Positions 51,199-61,262 of a DNA stretch of 64,000 bases are shown here, piece after piece. Position 1 is the first letter of the stretch. Each line of letters opens with the position of its first letter. A program made the translations under genes and the position numbers. Source of the DNA: SFDP01 sp051891855 (GTDB lineage Bacteria; Bacillota; Clostridia; Lachnospirales; Lachnospiraceae); NCBI GenBank assembly GCA_051891855.1, contig JBJFFP010000074.1, positions 1-64,000 on the forward strand, written 5' to 3'. The notes beneath the pieces are model-generated. The model searched no databases. It was not told where the DNA came from and saw only the letters and a program-made list of their open reading frames with translations.

Positions 51199-54100
51199 TT
51201 ATTGATCTAATTCACCCTCAATCAGATTTACACTGACAAGAGTCGAAACTCCCTTTTCCTGCATGGTAATTCCGTAAAGCCGGTCTGCCCTTTCCATAGT
51301 CCCTCTTCGATGCGTAATCACAATAAACTGGGTATGCTTAGTCAGCTTATGTAGATATTTTGCATATCTGGCCACATTATTTTCATCTAAAGCCGCCTCA
51401 ATTTCATCCAGAAGACAGAAAGGTGAGGGCTTAAGATTCTGAATGGCAAACAACAGGGCTATGGCGGTAAGTGCTTTTTCTCCACCGGAAAGCTGCATCA
51501 TATTCTGCAGCTTCTTTCCCGGAGGCTGTGCAATGATACGGATTCCTGCTTCCAGAATATCCTCTTCCTCCATCAGCTCCAGTGTACCCTTTCCTCCGCC
51601 GAACAGCTCTTTGAATACCTTATCAAATTCTCTGGAAATCTGGGCAAACTTTTCCTTAAACTGCTTTCTCATTGCCGTATCCAGCTCTTCAATAATCCCC
51701 TGTAGGGTTACCTCTGCCTCCACCAGATCATCATGCTGGGTTTTTAAAAACCCATAGCGTTCCATCAGATTTTTATAATCCTCAATGGCATTTACGTTCA
51801 CATCCCCCAATCGTCGGATGGCCTCCCGCAAAGCTCCCACTTCACGCTTCATCACGGTCAGATCCGTCAGAGTCTCATCCCGCATGGCTGCCGCATCCCG
51901 AAGAGTGATTTCATATTCATTCCACATATAATCTATCTGGCCCTGCATGGACTCCTGACAGCGTTCCTTCTGACTGTTCAAACGATAGGCTTCCTTATCC
52001 AGCCGGGTAATTTTCTCTGCCATCTCTTCTCGGGTAGCAAAAAAATTCTTCTGTTTTAATCCCAGCTCCTCCTTCTTTGCAAGCATATCCTTTAATTGAA
52101 TTTCCACATCCGACTGGGAGGTATGGGATGCGGCAATAGTCTCGCTGATTTCTGCCAGGGAGCTTTGCTTAAATTCAATTTCTTCATTTCCGGCAGTGAT
52201 TCCTTCAAGTATTTCCGAAAGCTCTGTAGATAATTTTTCTACATCTGCATTTACACGATCCAGATTCTGCTGTTCAAAGCCGATTCTTTGAAGAATTTTC
52301 TCCAGCTCTACCTCCTGTTCGGAAACCCTTGCCGTATGCTCCGATTCCAGCGCACGCAGCTCCTCCAGCTGTATCTGGAACTGACCGATCTGCTGCTCCG
52401 CAGCTTTCTCCAGCTTGACGGATTCCTCCAATTCTTCCGTAATTCTCAGCTTATCCCCCATAATTTCTGTAACCTGGGTCTCTATTTCCTTTACTTCAGC
52501 CATTAAGGAATCTGCTCCCGTATGGGTTTCATCCTGTTTTTCCCGGGCTGCAATCACATTCAGCCTGGCCGTATTCTGATGAATAAATTCTTCCTGAAGA
52601 TTGGCTTTGATCTGCTCCAGCTCAAGGCGCATGTGATTCCGCCTCTCCTTAGTAGCCTCAATACCGTTCAACAGCTTATCAATCTCTTTTAAATACTCCT
52701 TAACCTTCTGTTCCAATTCCTCCATTTCCCGTCGTCTTCCCAGAAGATTACTGTTATTTTTAAAGGCACCTCCACTGATGGCTCCCCCAGGTACCAGAAG
52801 CTCGCCTTCAATGGTAACCATACGGATTCCATAATCGTATTTGCGGGCAATCTTTACCGCATGATCCACATGATCCACCACTACAATCCTGCCCAGCATT
52901 GCTTTTGCCACATTTTTATATCTGTCATCCGTACTGACCAGCTCATTGGCCATTCCCAGAACCCCTTTCTCCTGCAATACCTGGGGTGTCTTAAATTCCT
53001 GAGGATGACGGGTACTGGTCAAGGGCAGAAAGGTAGCTCGTCCTACCTTATGCCGCTTCAAAAAGGCTATCATCTTTTTGGCCGTTTCTTCATCCTCTGT
53101 AACGATATTCTGGATATTACCGCCAAGAGCCGTTTCAATGGCCGTTTCATATTTGGGGTCTACCTTGATAATATCGGCAATCACACCGATAATTCCCTTT
53201 TCCTCTTCCTTTTGCTCCATTACCCGCTTAACGGAACCTCCATAGCCTTCGTACCGTTCTGTCAGGTTAGACAGGGCATCCAGTCTGGATTTTTCCTGAT
53301 GATACTTTACCTGTGTGTCCCGCAGGGCCTGATCCTGTCCGGAAAGCTCTTCTTTCATTTCCTCCAGTTCTTCTTCCTTCTTAGCCTGCTTAAGGTTTAA
53401 GTCATCTATCCTTTCCTGAACCTTTTCAAATTCCTTTTCCAAATCCAAAATCAGCTGTTCCTGCTTTTTCTCATCGGATTTTACGGAAACCAGGCGGGAG
53501 GTCAGCTCGGCCCTGCGAATCTGCGCCTGTTCAAGCATGGTATCAAAACGTTCCATCTGGGATTTGATGGTGGCTCTTTCATTAAGGGCATTAATAATCC
53601 TGTTCTTCCCTGCTTCAATATGGTTATTTAAAGACTCAATTCTTCCCTGAACATCGGCCAGCTGCTCTGCAGCCTCAACCTTCCTTTTTTCAGCCTCAAG
53701 AGCATCTTGGTCAATATTCTGCTTCAGACCGAAAATTTCCTTTCGCTCCTCTTCTTTAGCCGTAAGCTGGGTCTGAACCTGGCTCCTTCGGGAACGCAGA
53801 TGCTCCCCATTGGTTTTGGCAAAATTAATCTGCTCCTGTAAAACCTTAATTTCCCCTTCCAGCTTCCCCCTCAGGACACTGGTGTCCGTAAGACTGCTCC
53901 TGGCAGCTTCAATCTCCTGCTCCAGAGCTTCCATTCGTTCCTGAATCTGATCGTACTCTTCCTTAATTCCGTCATAGGCCGCGTTGGAGCTTTCCAGCTC
54001 CTCCACCGTTAAGGTAAGAGACTGTTCCACTTTTTCCAGCTGCTCCCTGATTCGGTTATTATCCAGAAGAAACATATTCACATCCAGTGTTTTCAGCTCT

Positions 54101-54759
54101 TCCTTCTTTTTCAGGTAAATTTTGGCCTTTTCCGACTGCTTTTCCAACGGACCGATCTGCTTTTCCAACTCAGAAAGAATATCGTTCACCCGGATCAGAT
54201 TCTGTTTTTCATCCTCCAGCTTCTTTACCGCCGCTGCTTTTCTTCGCTTAAATTTTACGATACCTGCCGCTTCATCAAAAAGCTCTCTCTTTTCCTCCGG
54301 CTTACCACTCAAAATCTTATCAATCTGCCCCTGTCCGATAATGGAATAGCCTTCCTTACCGATACCCGTATCATAAAAAAGCTCATTTACATCCTTAAGC
54401 CTGCAGGCCGTACCATTAATCAGATACTCACTTTCACCGGAGCGGTACAGACGACGGGCTATCGTCACCTCATCATAGGCAATAGCCAGCTGATGGTCAC
54501 TATTATCCAGGGTAATAGCCACATAGGCATAGCTTAAGGGCTTTCTGGTTTCTGTTCCGGAGAAAATCACATCCTGCATGGATGCTCCCCTCAGCTGTTT
54601 GATTCTCTGTTCCCCCAGTACCCAGCGCACTGCATCTGCTACATTACTTTTTCCACTGCCGTTAGGCCCCACGATTCCGGTAATCCCATTATGAAACTGA
54701 AAGGTAATTTTATTGGCAAAGGATTTAAATCCCTGTACCTCAATCCTCTTTAAATACAT
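51199..54759 (-). CDS. smc: Chromosome segregation protein SMC
   Basis: This 1186-residue ATPase condenses and organises the chromosome with ScpA and ScpB. It has an N-terminal Walker A GPNGSGKSN near residues 32-40, long coiled coils (about 170-500 and 680-1010), a hinge in the middle, and a C-terminal signature LSGGEKALTA and Walker B PFCLLDEIEAALD. The length is standard. It lies 4 bases after rnc. Confidence 0.97.
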   Translation of the reverse strand: MYLKRIEVQGFKSFANKITFQFHNGITGIVGPNGSGKSNVADAVRWVLGEQRIKQLRGASMQDVIFSGTETRKPLSYAYVAITLDNSDHQLAIAYDEVTIARRLYRSGESEYLINGTACRLKDVNELFYDTGIGKEGYSIIGQGQIDKILSGKPEEKRELFDEAAGIVKFKRRKAAAVKKLEDEKQNLIRVNDILSELEKQIGPLEKQSEKAKIYLKKKEELKTLDVNMFLLDNNRIREQLEKVEQSLTLTVEELESSNAAYDGIKEEYDQIQERMEALEQEIEAARSSLTDTSVLRGKLEGEIKVLQEQINFAKTNGEHLRSRRSQVQTQLTAKEEERKEIFGLKQNIDQDALEAEKRKVEAAEQLADVQGRIESLNNHIEAGKNRIINALNERATIKSQMERFDTMLEQAQIRRAELTSRLVSVKSDEKKQEQLILDLEKEFEKVQERIDDLNLKQAKKEEELEEMKEELSGQDQALRDTQVKYHQEKSRLDALSNLTERYEGYGGSVKRVMEQKEEEKGIIGVIADIIKVDPKYETAIETALGGNIQNIVTEDEETAKKMIAFLKRHKVGRATFLPLTSTRHPQEFKTPQVLQEKGVLGMANELVSTDDRYKNVAKAMLGRIVVVDHVDHAVKIARKYDYGIRMVTIEGELLVPGGAISGGAFKNNSNLLGRRREMEELEQKVKEYLKEIDKLLNGIEATKERRNHMRLELEQIKANLQEEFIHQNTARLNVIAAREKQDETHTGADSLMAEVKEIETQVTEIMGDKLRITEELEESVKLEKAAEQQIGQFQIQLEELRALESEHTARVSEQEVELEKILQRIGFEQQNLDRVNADVEKLSTELSEILEGITAGNEEIEFKQSSLAEISETIAASHTSQSDVEIQLKDMLAKKEELGLKQKNFFATREEMAEKITRLDKEAYRLNSQKERCQESMQGQIDYMWNEYEITLRDAAAMRDETLTDLTVMKREVGALREAIRRLGDVNVNAIEDYKNLMERYGFLKTQHDDLVEAEVTLQGIIEELDTAMRKQFKEKFAQISREFDKVFKELFGGGKGTLELMEEEDILEAGIRIIAQPPGKKLQNMMQLSGGEKALTAIALLFAIQNLKPSPFCLLDEIEAALDENNVARYAKYLHKLTKHTQFIVITHRRGTMERADRLYGITMQEKGVSTLVSVNLIEGELDQ

Positions 54760-54763
54760 CTTC

Positions 54764-55480
54764 TTAATCCGTTTCCATCCGATTTTTATCCTGCTTGTTC
54801 AGCAGAAGAATTGCCTCATAAGCTGCCTGCTGCTCTGCTGCCTTTTTTGTCCGTCCCCGTCCAAATCCAACACGCTTATCATTTAAAAGAGCCTGTACCG
54901 TAAATTCCTTATTATGATCGGGGCCGCTTTCCTCCAACAGTTCATATACCAGTCTCTGTCCCGGTTTTGTCTGTATCATTTCCTGCAAAACCGTTTTACT
55001 GTCATGGAAAAACACCTGACTTTGGGAATCCTCCAGAATAAACCGATGGACAAACTCACGGGAAGCGGTAAGTCCTCCATCCAGAAAAATAGCTCCAATC
55101 AGTGCCTCCAATACATCTGAGGTAATGGATTCTCTCTCTCTTCCACCGGTAGCTTCCTCTCCCTTTCCCAGAAGAATGAAGCCTCCCAGCTCAACCTTTC
55201 TGGCACACTGTGCCAGGGCCGGCTCACAGACGATGGATGAGCGAAGCCTGGTCAGCTTTCCCTCCGGCATATCCGGATACTGATGAAAAAGATACTCACT
55301 GGTCAAAAGCTCCAGTACCGCATCTCCTAAAAATTCCAGACGCTCATAATCCCCTCTTTTTCTGATCTTCTGCTCATTAGCATGAGAACTATGGGTAAGA
55401 GCCTGCCTTAAAAGCTCTTTTTTCTTAAAATGGTATCCTATTCGTTTTTCCAATTCCTCCAACGGATATCCGATCCTCAT
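54764..55480 (-). CDS. rnc: Ribonuclease III
   Basis: This 238-residue enzyme cleaves double-stranded RNA, including rRNA precursors. It has the RNase III signature ERLEFLGDAVLELL near residues 46-59, a second acidic site EALIGAIFLDGG and a C-terminal dsRNA-binding domain (PGQRLVYELLEESGPDH). A terminator after acpP lies 33 bases upstream; a promoter for rnc-smc-ftsY was not clear. Confidence 0.96.
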   Translation of the reverse strand: MRIGYPLEELEKRIGYHFKKKELLRQALTHSSHANEQKIRKRGDYERLEFLGDAVLELLTSEYLFHQYPDMPEGKLTRLRSSIVCEPALAQCARKVELGGFILLGKGEEATGGRERESITSDVLEALIGAIFLDGGLTASREFVHRFILEDSQSQVFFHDSKTVLQEMIQTKPGQRLVYELLEESGPDHNKEFTVQALLNDKRVGFGRGRTKKAAEQQAAYEAILLLNKQDKNRMETD

Positions 55481-55513
55481 TTTCCCTGCCCCTCATTTCC
55501 TGCTGCCATAACT

Positions 55514-55536
55514 CGAAAAAGCCCTTGACGGGCTTT
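55514..55536 (-). terminator. Terminator after acpP
   Basis: A 7-bp stem (55518-55524 with 55530-55536, AAAGCCC/GGGCTTT) with a 5-base loop runs into TTTTTCG on the minus strand. Confidence 0.75.
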
Positions 55537-55556
55537 CGATTGTTACTTATTGCTCA

Positions 55557-55787
55557 TTAGTTAATCGCAGCTTTGATTAATTCCACTGCTTCCTCTACAG
55601 TAGTGATATTCTCCGCACTTTCCGGTGAAATTTCAATGTCAAATTCTTCTTCCAAACCCATAATAATCTGAAAAACATCCAAAGAATCTGCTCCCAAATC
55701 ATCAGCAAAGGTAGATTCCATAGTGATTTCATCCGGATCTACACTTAATACCTCAGCAATTACTTTTTTTAATTTTTCAAATTCCAT
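55557..55787 (-). CDS. acpP: Acyl carrier protein
   Basis: This 76-residue protein carries the growing acyl chain. The phosphopantetheine Ser is in DDLGADSLDVF near residue 36. The sequence is highly acidic. The start overlaps the plsX end by 11 bases and has AAGGAG upstream, so the two are coupled. Confidence 0.97.
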   Translation of the reverse strand: MEFEKLKKVIAEVLSVDPDEITMESTFADDLGADSLDVFQIIMGLEEEFDIEISPESAENITTVEEAVELIKAAIN

Positions 55788-56802
55788 TGTACTCTGTCTC
55801 CTTTACGATGACTTTTTTAATTTTTTCATTGATTTCCTGATCCTTGAAGGTCTGGCACTGCAAAATTGTGTTTTTAATCTCTACAGCCTTGGAGCTTCCG
55901 TGAGTCTTCACCACCAGCCCCTTCAGACCCAAAAGCACCGCACCGCCATGTTCCTCAAGCTGAAAGCTCTTCAAGCTTTCCTTCAAAGCCGGCTTTACCA
56001 GTAATGCCCCAATTTTACTCCTTAATGAGGTCATCATTCCCTGCTTTACCGTCTGGATAAGCGTGCTGCCCACACCCTCATACAGCTTCAAAATAACGTT
56101 TCCCACGAAGGCTTCACAGACAATAACGTCTGCATACCCTTGGGGAATATCTCTGGCTTCAATGCTTCCGATAAAATTGATTCCAGAAGCTTCTTTGAGA
56201 AGGGGAAAGGTTTCCTTTACCAAGGCATTTCCCTTCTCCTCCTCGGCACCGATATTGACAATAGCAACTTTTGGGTTAGTAATTCCCAAAACATTCTCCA
56301 TATATACAGAACCCATCTTGGCAAACTGAACCAAATGAGATGGTCTGGCATCTACATTGGCACCGCAGTCTACCAGAAGGGAGGCTCCTTTAAGGGTGGG
56401 AATCAAGGGCGCCAGCGGTGGTCTCTCCACTCCCTTAATCCGTCCTACAACCAACTGGCCGCCTACCAGAATTGCTCCTGTACTGCCCGCAGAAACGAAG
56501 GCATCACAGATTCCTTCCTTCACCAGCTGCATGGCTCTCACAATGGAAGAGTCCTTCTTCTTACGAATAGCCATTACCGGTGGCTCCGCCATTTCAATGA
56601 CCTCTCTTGCATCTACTACTTCAATCCGATTTTCCCCGTAGGAATAAGCAGATAATTCCTGTCTGATTAGTTCTTCCTTTCCCACAAGGAAGACCTTAAT
56701 CTCTTTGCTTGCCTTAACCGCATCAACAGCTCCCTGTACAATGGCACCGGGGGCATTATCTCCCCCCATTGCATCCAGTGCTACATTTACCATTTGTGAC
56801 AC
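55777..56802 (-). CDS. plsX: Phosphate acyltransferase PlsX
   Basis: PlsX makes acyl-phosphate from acyl-ACP for PlsY. The 341-residue protein begins near VNVALDAMGGDNAPG, with VSAGSTGA and NIGAEEEKGN as family stretches. I keep the GTG start at 56802 because AAGGA lies 8 bases before it; the ATG three codons later has poor spacing. It has a promoter 30-60 bases upstream. Confidence 0.95.
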   Translation of the reverse strand: MSQMVNVALDAMGGDNAPGAIVQGAVDAVKASKEIKVFLVGKEELIRQELSAYSYGENRIEVVDAREVIEMAEPPVMAIRKKKDSSIVRAMQLVKEGICDAFVSAGSTGAILVGGQLVVGRIKGVERPPLAPLIPTLKGASLLVDCGANVDARPSHLVQFAKMGSVYMENVLGITNPKVAIVNIGAEEEKGNALVKETFPLLKEASGINFIGSIEARDIPQGYADVIVCEAFVGNVILKLYEGVGSTLIQTVKQGMMTSLRSKIGALLVKPALKESLKSFQLEEHGGAVLLGLKGLVVKTHGSSKAVEIKNTILQCQTFKDQEINEKIKKVIVKETEYNGI

Positions 56803-56831
56803 TTCTCTCTTCCTTTTTTACTCTATAACTT

Positions 56832-56860
56832 AATATACTAAACCGATATGTAAAAATCAA
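56832..56860 (-). promoter_or_regulatory. plsX promoter
   Basis: The minus strand reads TTGATT (56855-56860), a 17-base spacer and TATATT (56832-56837). A recognised FapR operator was not seen. Confidence 0.7.
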
Positions 56861-56881
56861 GGATATTTTAAAGAGAGCAGC

Positions 56882-56933
56882 AAAATAGAAAAATCCGACT
56901 GCAAACCCCATGACAGCCGGATTTTTCTATTTT
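56882..56933. terminator. Long terminator stem between the AraC-type regulator and plsX
   Basis: A perfect 16-bp stem (56882-56897 with 56918-56933) begins at the regulator's stop codon. The A/T half of the stem provides the U-rich end on either strand. Confidence 0.75.
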
Positions 56934-57745
56934 CATTTGTCGTTCTTCTTTCCTTTAAACTCAGATGGCCATACACCCACCTTCTTTTTAAAGAGCTTGG
57001 AAAAATGTACCGGGTCAGAATACCCCACCATTCCCGCAACATCCTTTGCCAAAAGCTCCTCATTTACTGAAAGCAGACATTTGGCATGCTCAATTCTGAG
57101 CATCTGGATATATTGACCGGGAGTATATCCCGTATAGTCCTTAAACAGCTTTCCCAGATAGGGAGCGACCAGACCAAATTCTGCTGACAGCTCCTTTACC
57201 GTAATCGGCTCTGTCAGATGCTCCCGGATATATACTGCTACTCTTTCCATCAATTCTTCGCTGCTCTGGCGTTTTCCCACACCTTCTCTCAGAATGTCCT
57301 CTTTCAGATTCCCCCCGAGATTTGTACAAAATGCTTCCACCAGCCTGTCACGCTCTTTTTGCTCACTGCGCTCATGATATTCCTTCTCAATCTCTTCAAT
57401 AAGTGCTTCCATATCCTCTAATACAATGGGCTTTAATAAGTATCGCTTAGCCTGGTATTCAATAGCCTGCTGTGCATAGTGAAAATCGTTATAGCCGCTT
57501 ATGGCTACAATAATCGTTTCCGGATAATTCTCATGTACAAATTTCATCAGCTCAATTCCATCCAGCAAAGGCATATTGATATCGGTAAAAATCACATCTA
57601 CAGAGTTTTCCTTCAGATAATCTACCGCCTCTTTCCCATTAAGAGCGCATTTGACCACATAAAACTCCGGATTAATCCGCTCAATCATTATTCTTATTCC
57701 CCTAAGAAGGGGTAATTCGTCCTCTGCCACCAAAACCTTAATCAT
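56933..57745 (-). CDS. AraC-type response regulator
   Basis: This 270-residue regulator has a receiver domain (VLVAEDELPL, phospho-acceptor in FTDINMPLLDG near residue 55, LLKPI) and a C-terminal AraC helix-turn-helix pair (QMLRIEHAKCLLS and AGMVGYSDPVHFSKLFKK). It fits YesN-type regulators, which pair with YesM kinases. I place the start at the ATG ending at 57745, after GGAGG and 8 bases; it overlaps the kinase stop by 8 bases. YesM/YesN systems often control sugar uptake, but no transport gene is present here. Confidence 0.9.
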   Translation of the reverse strand: MIKVLVAEDELPLLRGIRIMIERINPEFYVVKCALNGKEAVDYLKENSVDVIFTDINMPLLDGIELMKFVHENYPETIIVAISGYNDFHYAQQAIEYQAKRYLLKPIVLEDMEALIEEIEKEYHERSEQKERDRLVEAFCTNLGGNLKEDILREGVGKRQSSEELMERVAVYIREHLTEPITVKELSAEFGLVAPYLGKLFKDYTGYTPGQYIQMLRIEHAKCLLSVNEELLAKDVAGMVGYSDPVHFSKLFKKKVGVWPSEFKGKKNDK

Positions 57746-59477
57746 CACATCTACCTCCAAGCAGAACACAGGCTCCATTCTCCTCATTACGAAGCTCAAA
57801 AAGAAAATCCTTCCCATAGGTTATCTTCATTCGGGTGTAGATATTGGGAATGCAAAGTCCTCCTATGGATATACTGTTTAAGATATCCTTCACCTCTTCC
57901 TTATCCAGCTTTTGCGTGAATCGGTGAAATTCATCCAAAAATTCCCGGGGGAAGCCTCCTCCATTGTCTCGAATCAATATGTACCATTTTTTTTCGTGTG
58001 TCCATGCATGGATAAAGATTTTCCAAACAGGCTCTACCTTTTTAAAGCCGTGCTTAAAGCAATTCTCACAAATAGGCTGTACAATCAGTTTAGGAACTCT
58101 GATTCCCCCAGCCTCCTCCTCAGTCTTTATTTCATATTCAAAAAGCTCTTCATATCTGACCTTCATTAAGAGCATGTATTTCTTTGCATTTTCACACTCT
58201 TCATTGATGGTACTGAAGCCATCCCCCATCTGCGAGGTATAGCGAAGAATTCCTCCCAGCTCCCTACAGATATAAGGTATCTTCGTATTCCCATCCAATT
58301 GTGCTTCCATGGATACAATGGCCAGAATATTGTGCAGAAAATGAGGATTCATCTGTGACTGCAAAGCAAATAAATGTGCCTTTACCTCATTGGTTTTTGC
58401 CGCAATCTGCATTTGCATGGTACTCTTCAGCTTTTCCAGCATTTTATTGAAGGAATTTTCCAGACGAATGACAATATCCTCTGAATTTTCATCGGCAATT
58501 TCCACAGACAGATTATCCATGGCAATGGACTTCAATGAATTATCCAGGGCAAGCAAGGGTGCTGAAAGATATTTGAACATAATTCTTTCCCATACCAGGG
58601 CAACGCCCAAGATTGCTGTCACAACCACCGCAAGAATGATATAAAATCGTTTCAGCTCCCGCTCCAGCTTAATGGGTCTTTTATGAAATCGGACTTCATA
58701 TGGGGCATGCTCTAGGGACAGCGTTATTTCATACTTATTTTCATAATCTATGGTTTCTGATTTTCCGCTGCTGGTATAAATTATCTTTCCCTCTGAATCC
58801 AGAATATCCGCATAGTTCTCTTCTCCTATATCTGACAAGATTTCCTCCAGCCGCTGAACCGGCTCCCATACCTCTACGAATCCATAGATGCCTTCCCATG
58901 AATAGTCACTGATCTGTCTGACTACTGCTATGGATTTCGCTTCATTCTCCGGATTCAGTATATTCGTCATAGGGCTTCGATAAAAGGCCTCTCCCTGATT
59001 TTCTGTAAAAAATTTTTCTGATTCTCTAAAGGTGTTCCCCAGAAAAAACTGACCACTATCACTGTTTACCGATTCTTCCCCGAAAATCCAGCAAAAATCT
59101 CCCTGCTGATTATAAAGAAGAACAATAGCCTCCCCGTTTCCCCTGATATTATAGGTTTCCAAAAGCTGCTTTACTTTCTTACCCTCATCCGGATTATCAC
59201 CAAAATAGTTCCCATCCGGCTCTTTAGACAAATGGCGGAAAACTTCTACGATTTCCGGGTTCATGGCAATCTGCATTGCCGTATGATCCATGTTATAATA
59301 GAAGCTGTCCAGCTGAGCTGTGGTTTTTTGTGCAATAAGCTGAAAATGCTGCTCATCTTCTGTCTTCATTTCATTGACCACCACCTGATAGATGTAGCCC
59401 ACAAGCCCCGCTGTAATCAGAAGAATAATCCCTGTATGATATAGAAAAAAACGTGTTTTTAATTTCAGTCTTTTCAT
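57738..59477 (-). CDS. YesM-type sensor histidine kinase
   Basis: This 579-residue kinase has two membrane helices (about residues 12-31 and 278-297) around a cache-like outside domain, a HAMP-like linker and a His-kinase domain with QSQMNPHFLHNIL near residue 376 and a late ATP-binding region (IRDNGGGFP, SIGGLCIPNIYTRM). This is the LytS/YesM type. It overlaps the next gene, its probable regulator. Confidence 0.9.
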   Translation of the reverse strand: MKRLKLKTRFFLYHTGIILLITAGLVGYIYQVVVNEMKTEDEQHFQLIAQKTTAQLDSFYYNMDHTAMQIAMNPEIVEVFRHLSKEPDGNYFGDNPDEGKKVKQLLETYNIRGNGEAIVLLYNQQGDFCWIFGEESVNSDSGQFFLGNTFRESEKFFTENQGEAFYRSPMTNILNPENEAKSIAVVRQISDYSWEGIYGFVEVWEPVQRLEEILSDIGEENYADILDSEGKIIYTSSGKSETIDYENKYEITLSLEHAPYEVRFHKRPIKLERELKRFYIILAVVVTAILGVALVWERIMFKYLSAPLLALDNSLKSIAMDNLSVEIADENSEDIVIRLENSFNKMLEKLKSTMQMQIAAKTNEVKAHLFALQSQMNPHFLHNILAIVSMEAQLDGNTKIPYICRELGGILRYTSQMGDGFSTINEECENAKKYMLLMKVRYEELFEYEIKTEEEAGGIRVPKLIVQPICENCFKHGFKKVEPVWKIFIHAWTHEKKWYILIRDNGGGFPREFLDEFHRFTQKLDKEEVKDILNSISIGGLCIPNIYTRMKITYGKDFLFELRNEENGACVLLGGRCDD

Positions 59478-59500
59478 ATTAAATCCAACTTCTTTTTGCG

Positions 59501-60712
59501 TTACATTCCACCATACTTAACTCCTATATCCTGGGTAATCTTGGCATCAATAAAGTGCTTTTCAACCATTTCGCCCATAATGGTCAAAGCCTTTTCGTGG
59601 GAAAAGCCATCCTTATAGGGCCTTGGCTCCGTCAGTGCCTGATAAATATCCACGCAGGCCATCAGCCTCTCCTCAAAGCTTAACTCCTCTTTTCCTTTCC
59701 CAAAAGGATAGCCTGTCCCATCAAGCTTTTCGTGATGGTGTACCGCCCATTTTGTCACGGTCTCCAAGCCCCGGATTCTTTTCAGCATCTGCCAGCTCTG
59801 CCACGCATGATTTTGAATATTCTTAAATTCCTGCTCCGTCAGCTTATCGTTTTTTTCCAAAATCTTACTGTCTATTGTCAGCTTTCCCAAATCATGAACA
59901 GCACCTGCAAGGTAGAGCAAAGTACACTCATCCTCATCATAGCCATAATACTTTCCCATATCCTCTGCCCTCATGGCTACTCCCAGAGAATGTTTTCTGG
60001 TAAATTCTGATTTATAATCAATGATTTTTACCCAGAAATCGCAAATATCATGTATTGTTTTATTGGAATACTCACAAAGGCCGCTGTCCACCTCTTCTTT
60101 CAGATACTTTTCCAGCTTATCTTCATTCATTTCAGAAAATGATTCTGCCGTTGTTCCTTTTAAAAATGCCTGTACACATATGGAGGAATAACGAATATTC
60201 TCGCTTTCCTTCACATAAGCACATATTTTCTCATATTTTTCCTGTGTGATTCCATCCAGACGAAACCGGGTATCCAAAGTATCTCCCATATGAATAAGCT
60301 GAGCCGTCAAGGGTGTTTGCTCTGCTGTCTTTCCAAAAGGGCCGCTTCCGTCAGCTTCCTCGTGATGGTATAAAACTGCATCCCGGGCTCCACTGGAAAA
60401 AGGTAGCTTCTCCAGATTATGCTCGCCCATAATACAGTGTGCCTTCAGCCCTTTCCCCTCAAATTCTTTGCTAGGATCATTTCCTTGACTATATTCTTCA
60501 CGAATATACTCTGTCAGAGCATTGTCATGAAGGGTAGCCAATCCTGCCAGCTCAAGCAGCTCTTCTTCCTTCATCTCTAAAATTCTTCCCATAATCACAC
60601 AAAATCCGGCCACTCGCTTTCCATGTCCTCTTGCTATGGGAAGCAGCTGACTTTCCACACAATCTAGGCCATCTGAAAATGCATATAAAAGATCACTGAA
60701 ATATAGCTTCAT
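59501..60712 (-). CDS. Tandem HD / HD-GYP protein (probable c-di-GMP phosphodiesterase)
   Basis: This 403-residue protein has two HD-like halves. The second half is a full HD-GYP domain: His241, HD at 273-274 with DLGK following, His302, HHH at 325-327 and GYP at 334-336, as in c-di-GMP phosphodiesterases. The first half keeps His30, HD at 62-63, His-His at 116-117 and Asp144, but lacks the Lys after HD and reads GSGP where GYP is expected. There is no transmembrane segment. It sits between the Cys-rich gene and the YesM kinase. Domain calls are sure; the first half may be regulatory. Confidence 0.86.
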   Translation of the reverse strand: MKLYFSDLLYAFSDGLDCVESQLLPIARGHGKRVAGFCVIMGRILEMKEEELLELAGLATLHDNALTEYIREEYSQGNDPSKEFEGKGLKAHCIMGEHNLEKLPFSSGARDAVLYHHEEADGSGPFGKTAEQTPLTAQLIHMGDTLDTRFRLDGITQEKYEKICAYVKESENIRYSSICVQAFLKGTTAESFSEMNEDKLEKYLKEEVDSGLCEYSNKTIHDICDFWVKIIDYKSEFTRKHSLGVAMRAEDMGKYYGYDEDECTLLYLAGAVHDLGKLTIDSKILEKNDKLTEQEFKNIQNHAWQSWQMLKRIRGLETVTKWAVHHHEKLDGTGYPFGKGKEELSFEERLMACVDIYQALTEPRPYKDGFSHEKALTIMGEMVEKHFIDAKITQDIGVKYGGM

Positions 60713-60768
60713 TTTTACCTCTCATTCTACTCCGGGGATAATCTTTACCATTCGGTTGCCATACAGCC

Positions 60769-61215
60769 TCAGGGGTTGGTTTGATTAAATTCTGTAACAA
60801 TATCATTGGCTATCTGGGGATTCTTGGACTGAATTTGGGTCAAATAACGGAAATTACTGCCATCATAGGGCTGTGCCTCTCCAAACAGACCGATTTCATA
60901 GCAATTCCGAATAACACTGATTATACATTGATTATAGTGATCACTCTCACAGGAGCGACACATTTTCAGTGTATGGGCAATTCCTTTTGCAAAATCCTCT
61001 TCATGATAGAGCTTAAAGTCCGTTACGGGAATATTCGCATCTCCATTCATTACGTAGGTAACATTCTCTTTAAGACAGCCGATGGCACAATTCTGTGCAT
61101 AGCCAACAATGCAGGAGGGTTTTTCACATCCACCACAGGCTGCCTCTCCCAGACAACAGCCGGAAAGATCCTCAATTAATCGATTAAAATTTACCTCTGA
61201 ATACTTAATTCCCAT
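60769..61215 (-). CDS. Cys-rich protein of unknown function (148 aa)
   Basis: This soluble 148-residue protein has 11 cysteines, in two groups: Cys20, 21, 27, 30, 35, 43 and 47, then Cys86, 89, 97 and 105. The spacing (CCLGEAACGGC, NCAIGC, CRSCESDHYNQC) suggests Fe-S clusters or metal binding. I do not recognise a named family. Ribosome site GGAGG and ATG are clear. It begins the module that also holds the HD-GYP, kinase and regulator genes; a TATAAT box and a direct repeat lie upstream. A redox or metal sensor role is a guess. Confidence 0.6.
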   Translation of the reverse strand: MGIKYSEVNFNRLIEDLSGCCLGEAACGGCEKPSCIVGYAQNCAIGCLKENVTYVMNGDANIPVTDFKLYHEEDFAKGIAHTLKMCRSCESDHYNQCIISVIRNCYEIGLFGEAQPYDGSNFRYLTQIQSKNPQIANDIVTEFNQTNP

Positions 61216-61262
61216 GTTTTTCCTCCATTCTACATCTTTTTCTTTTGTTTAGCAACGTGTTC

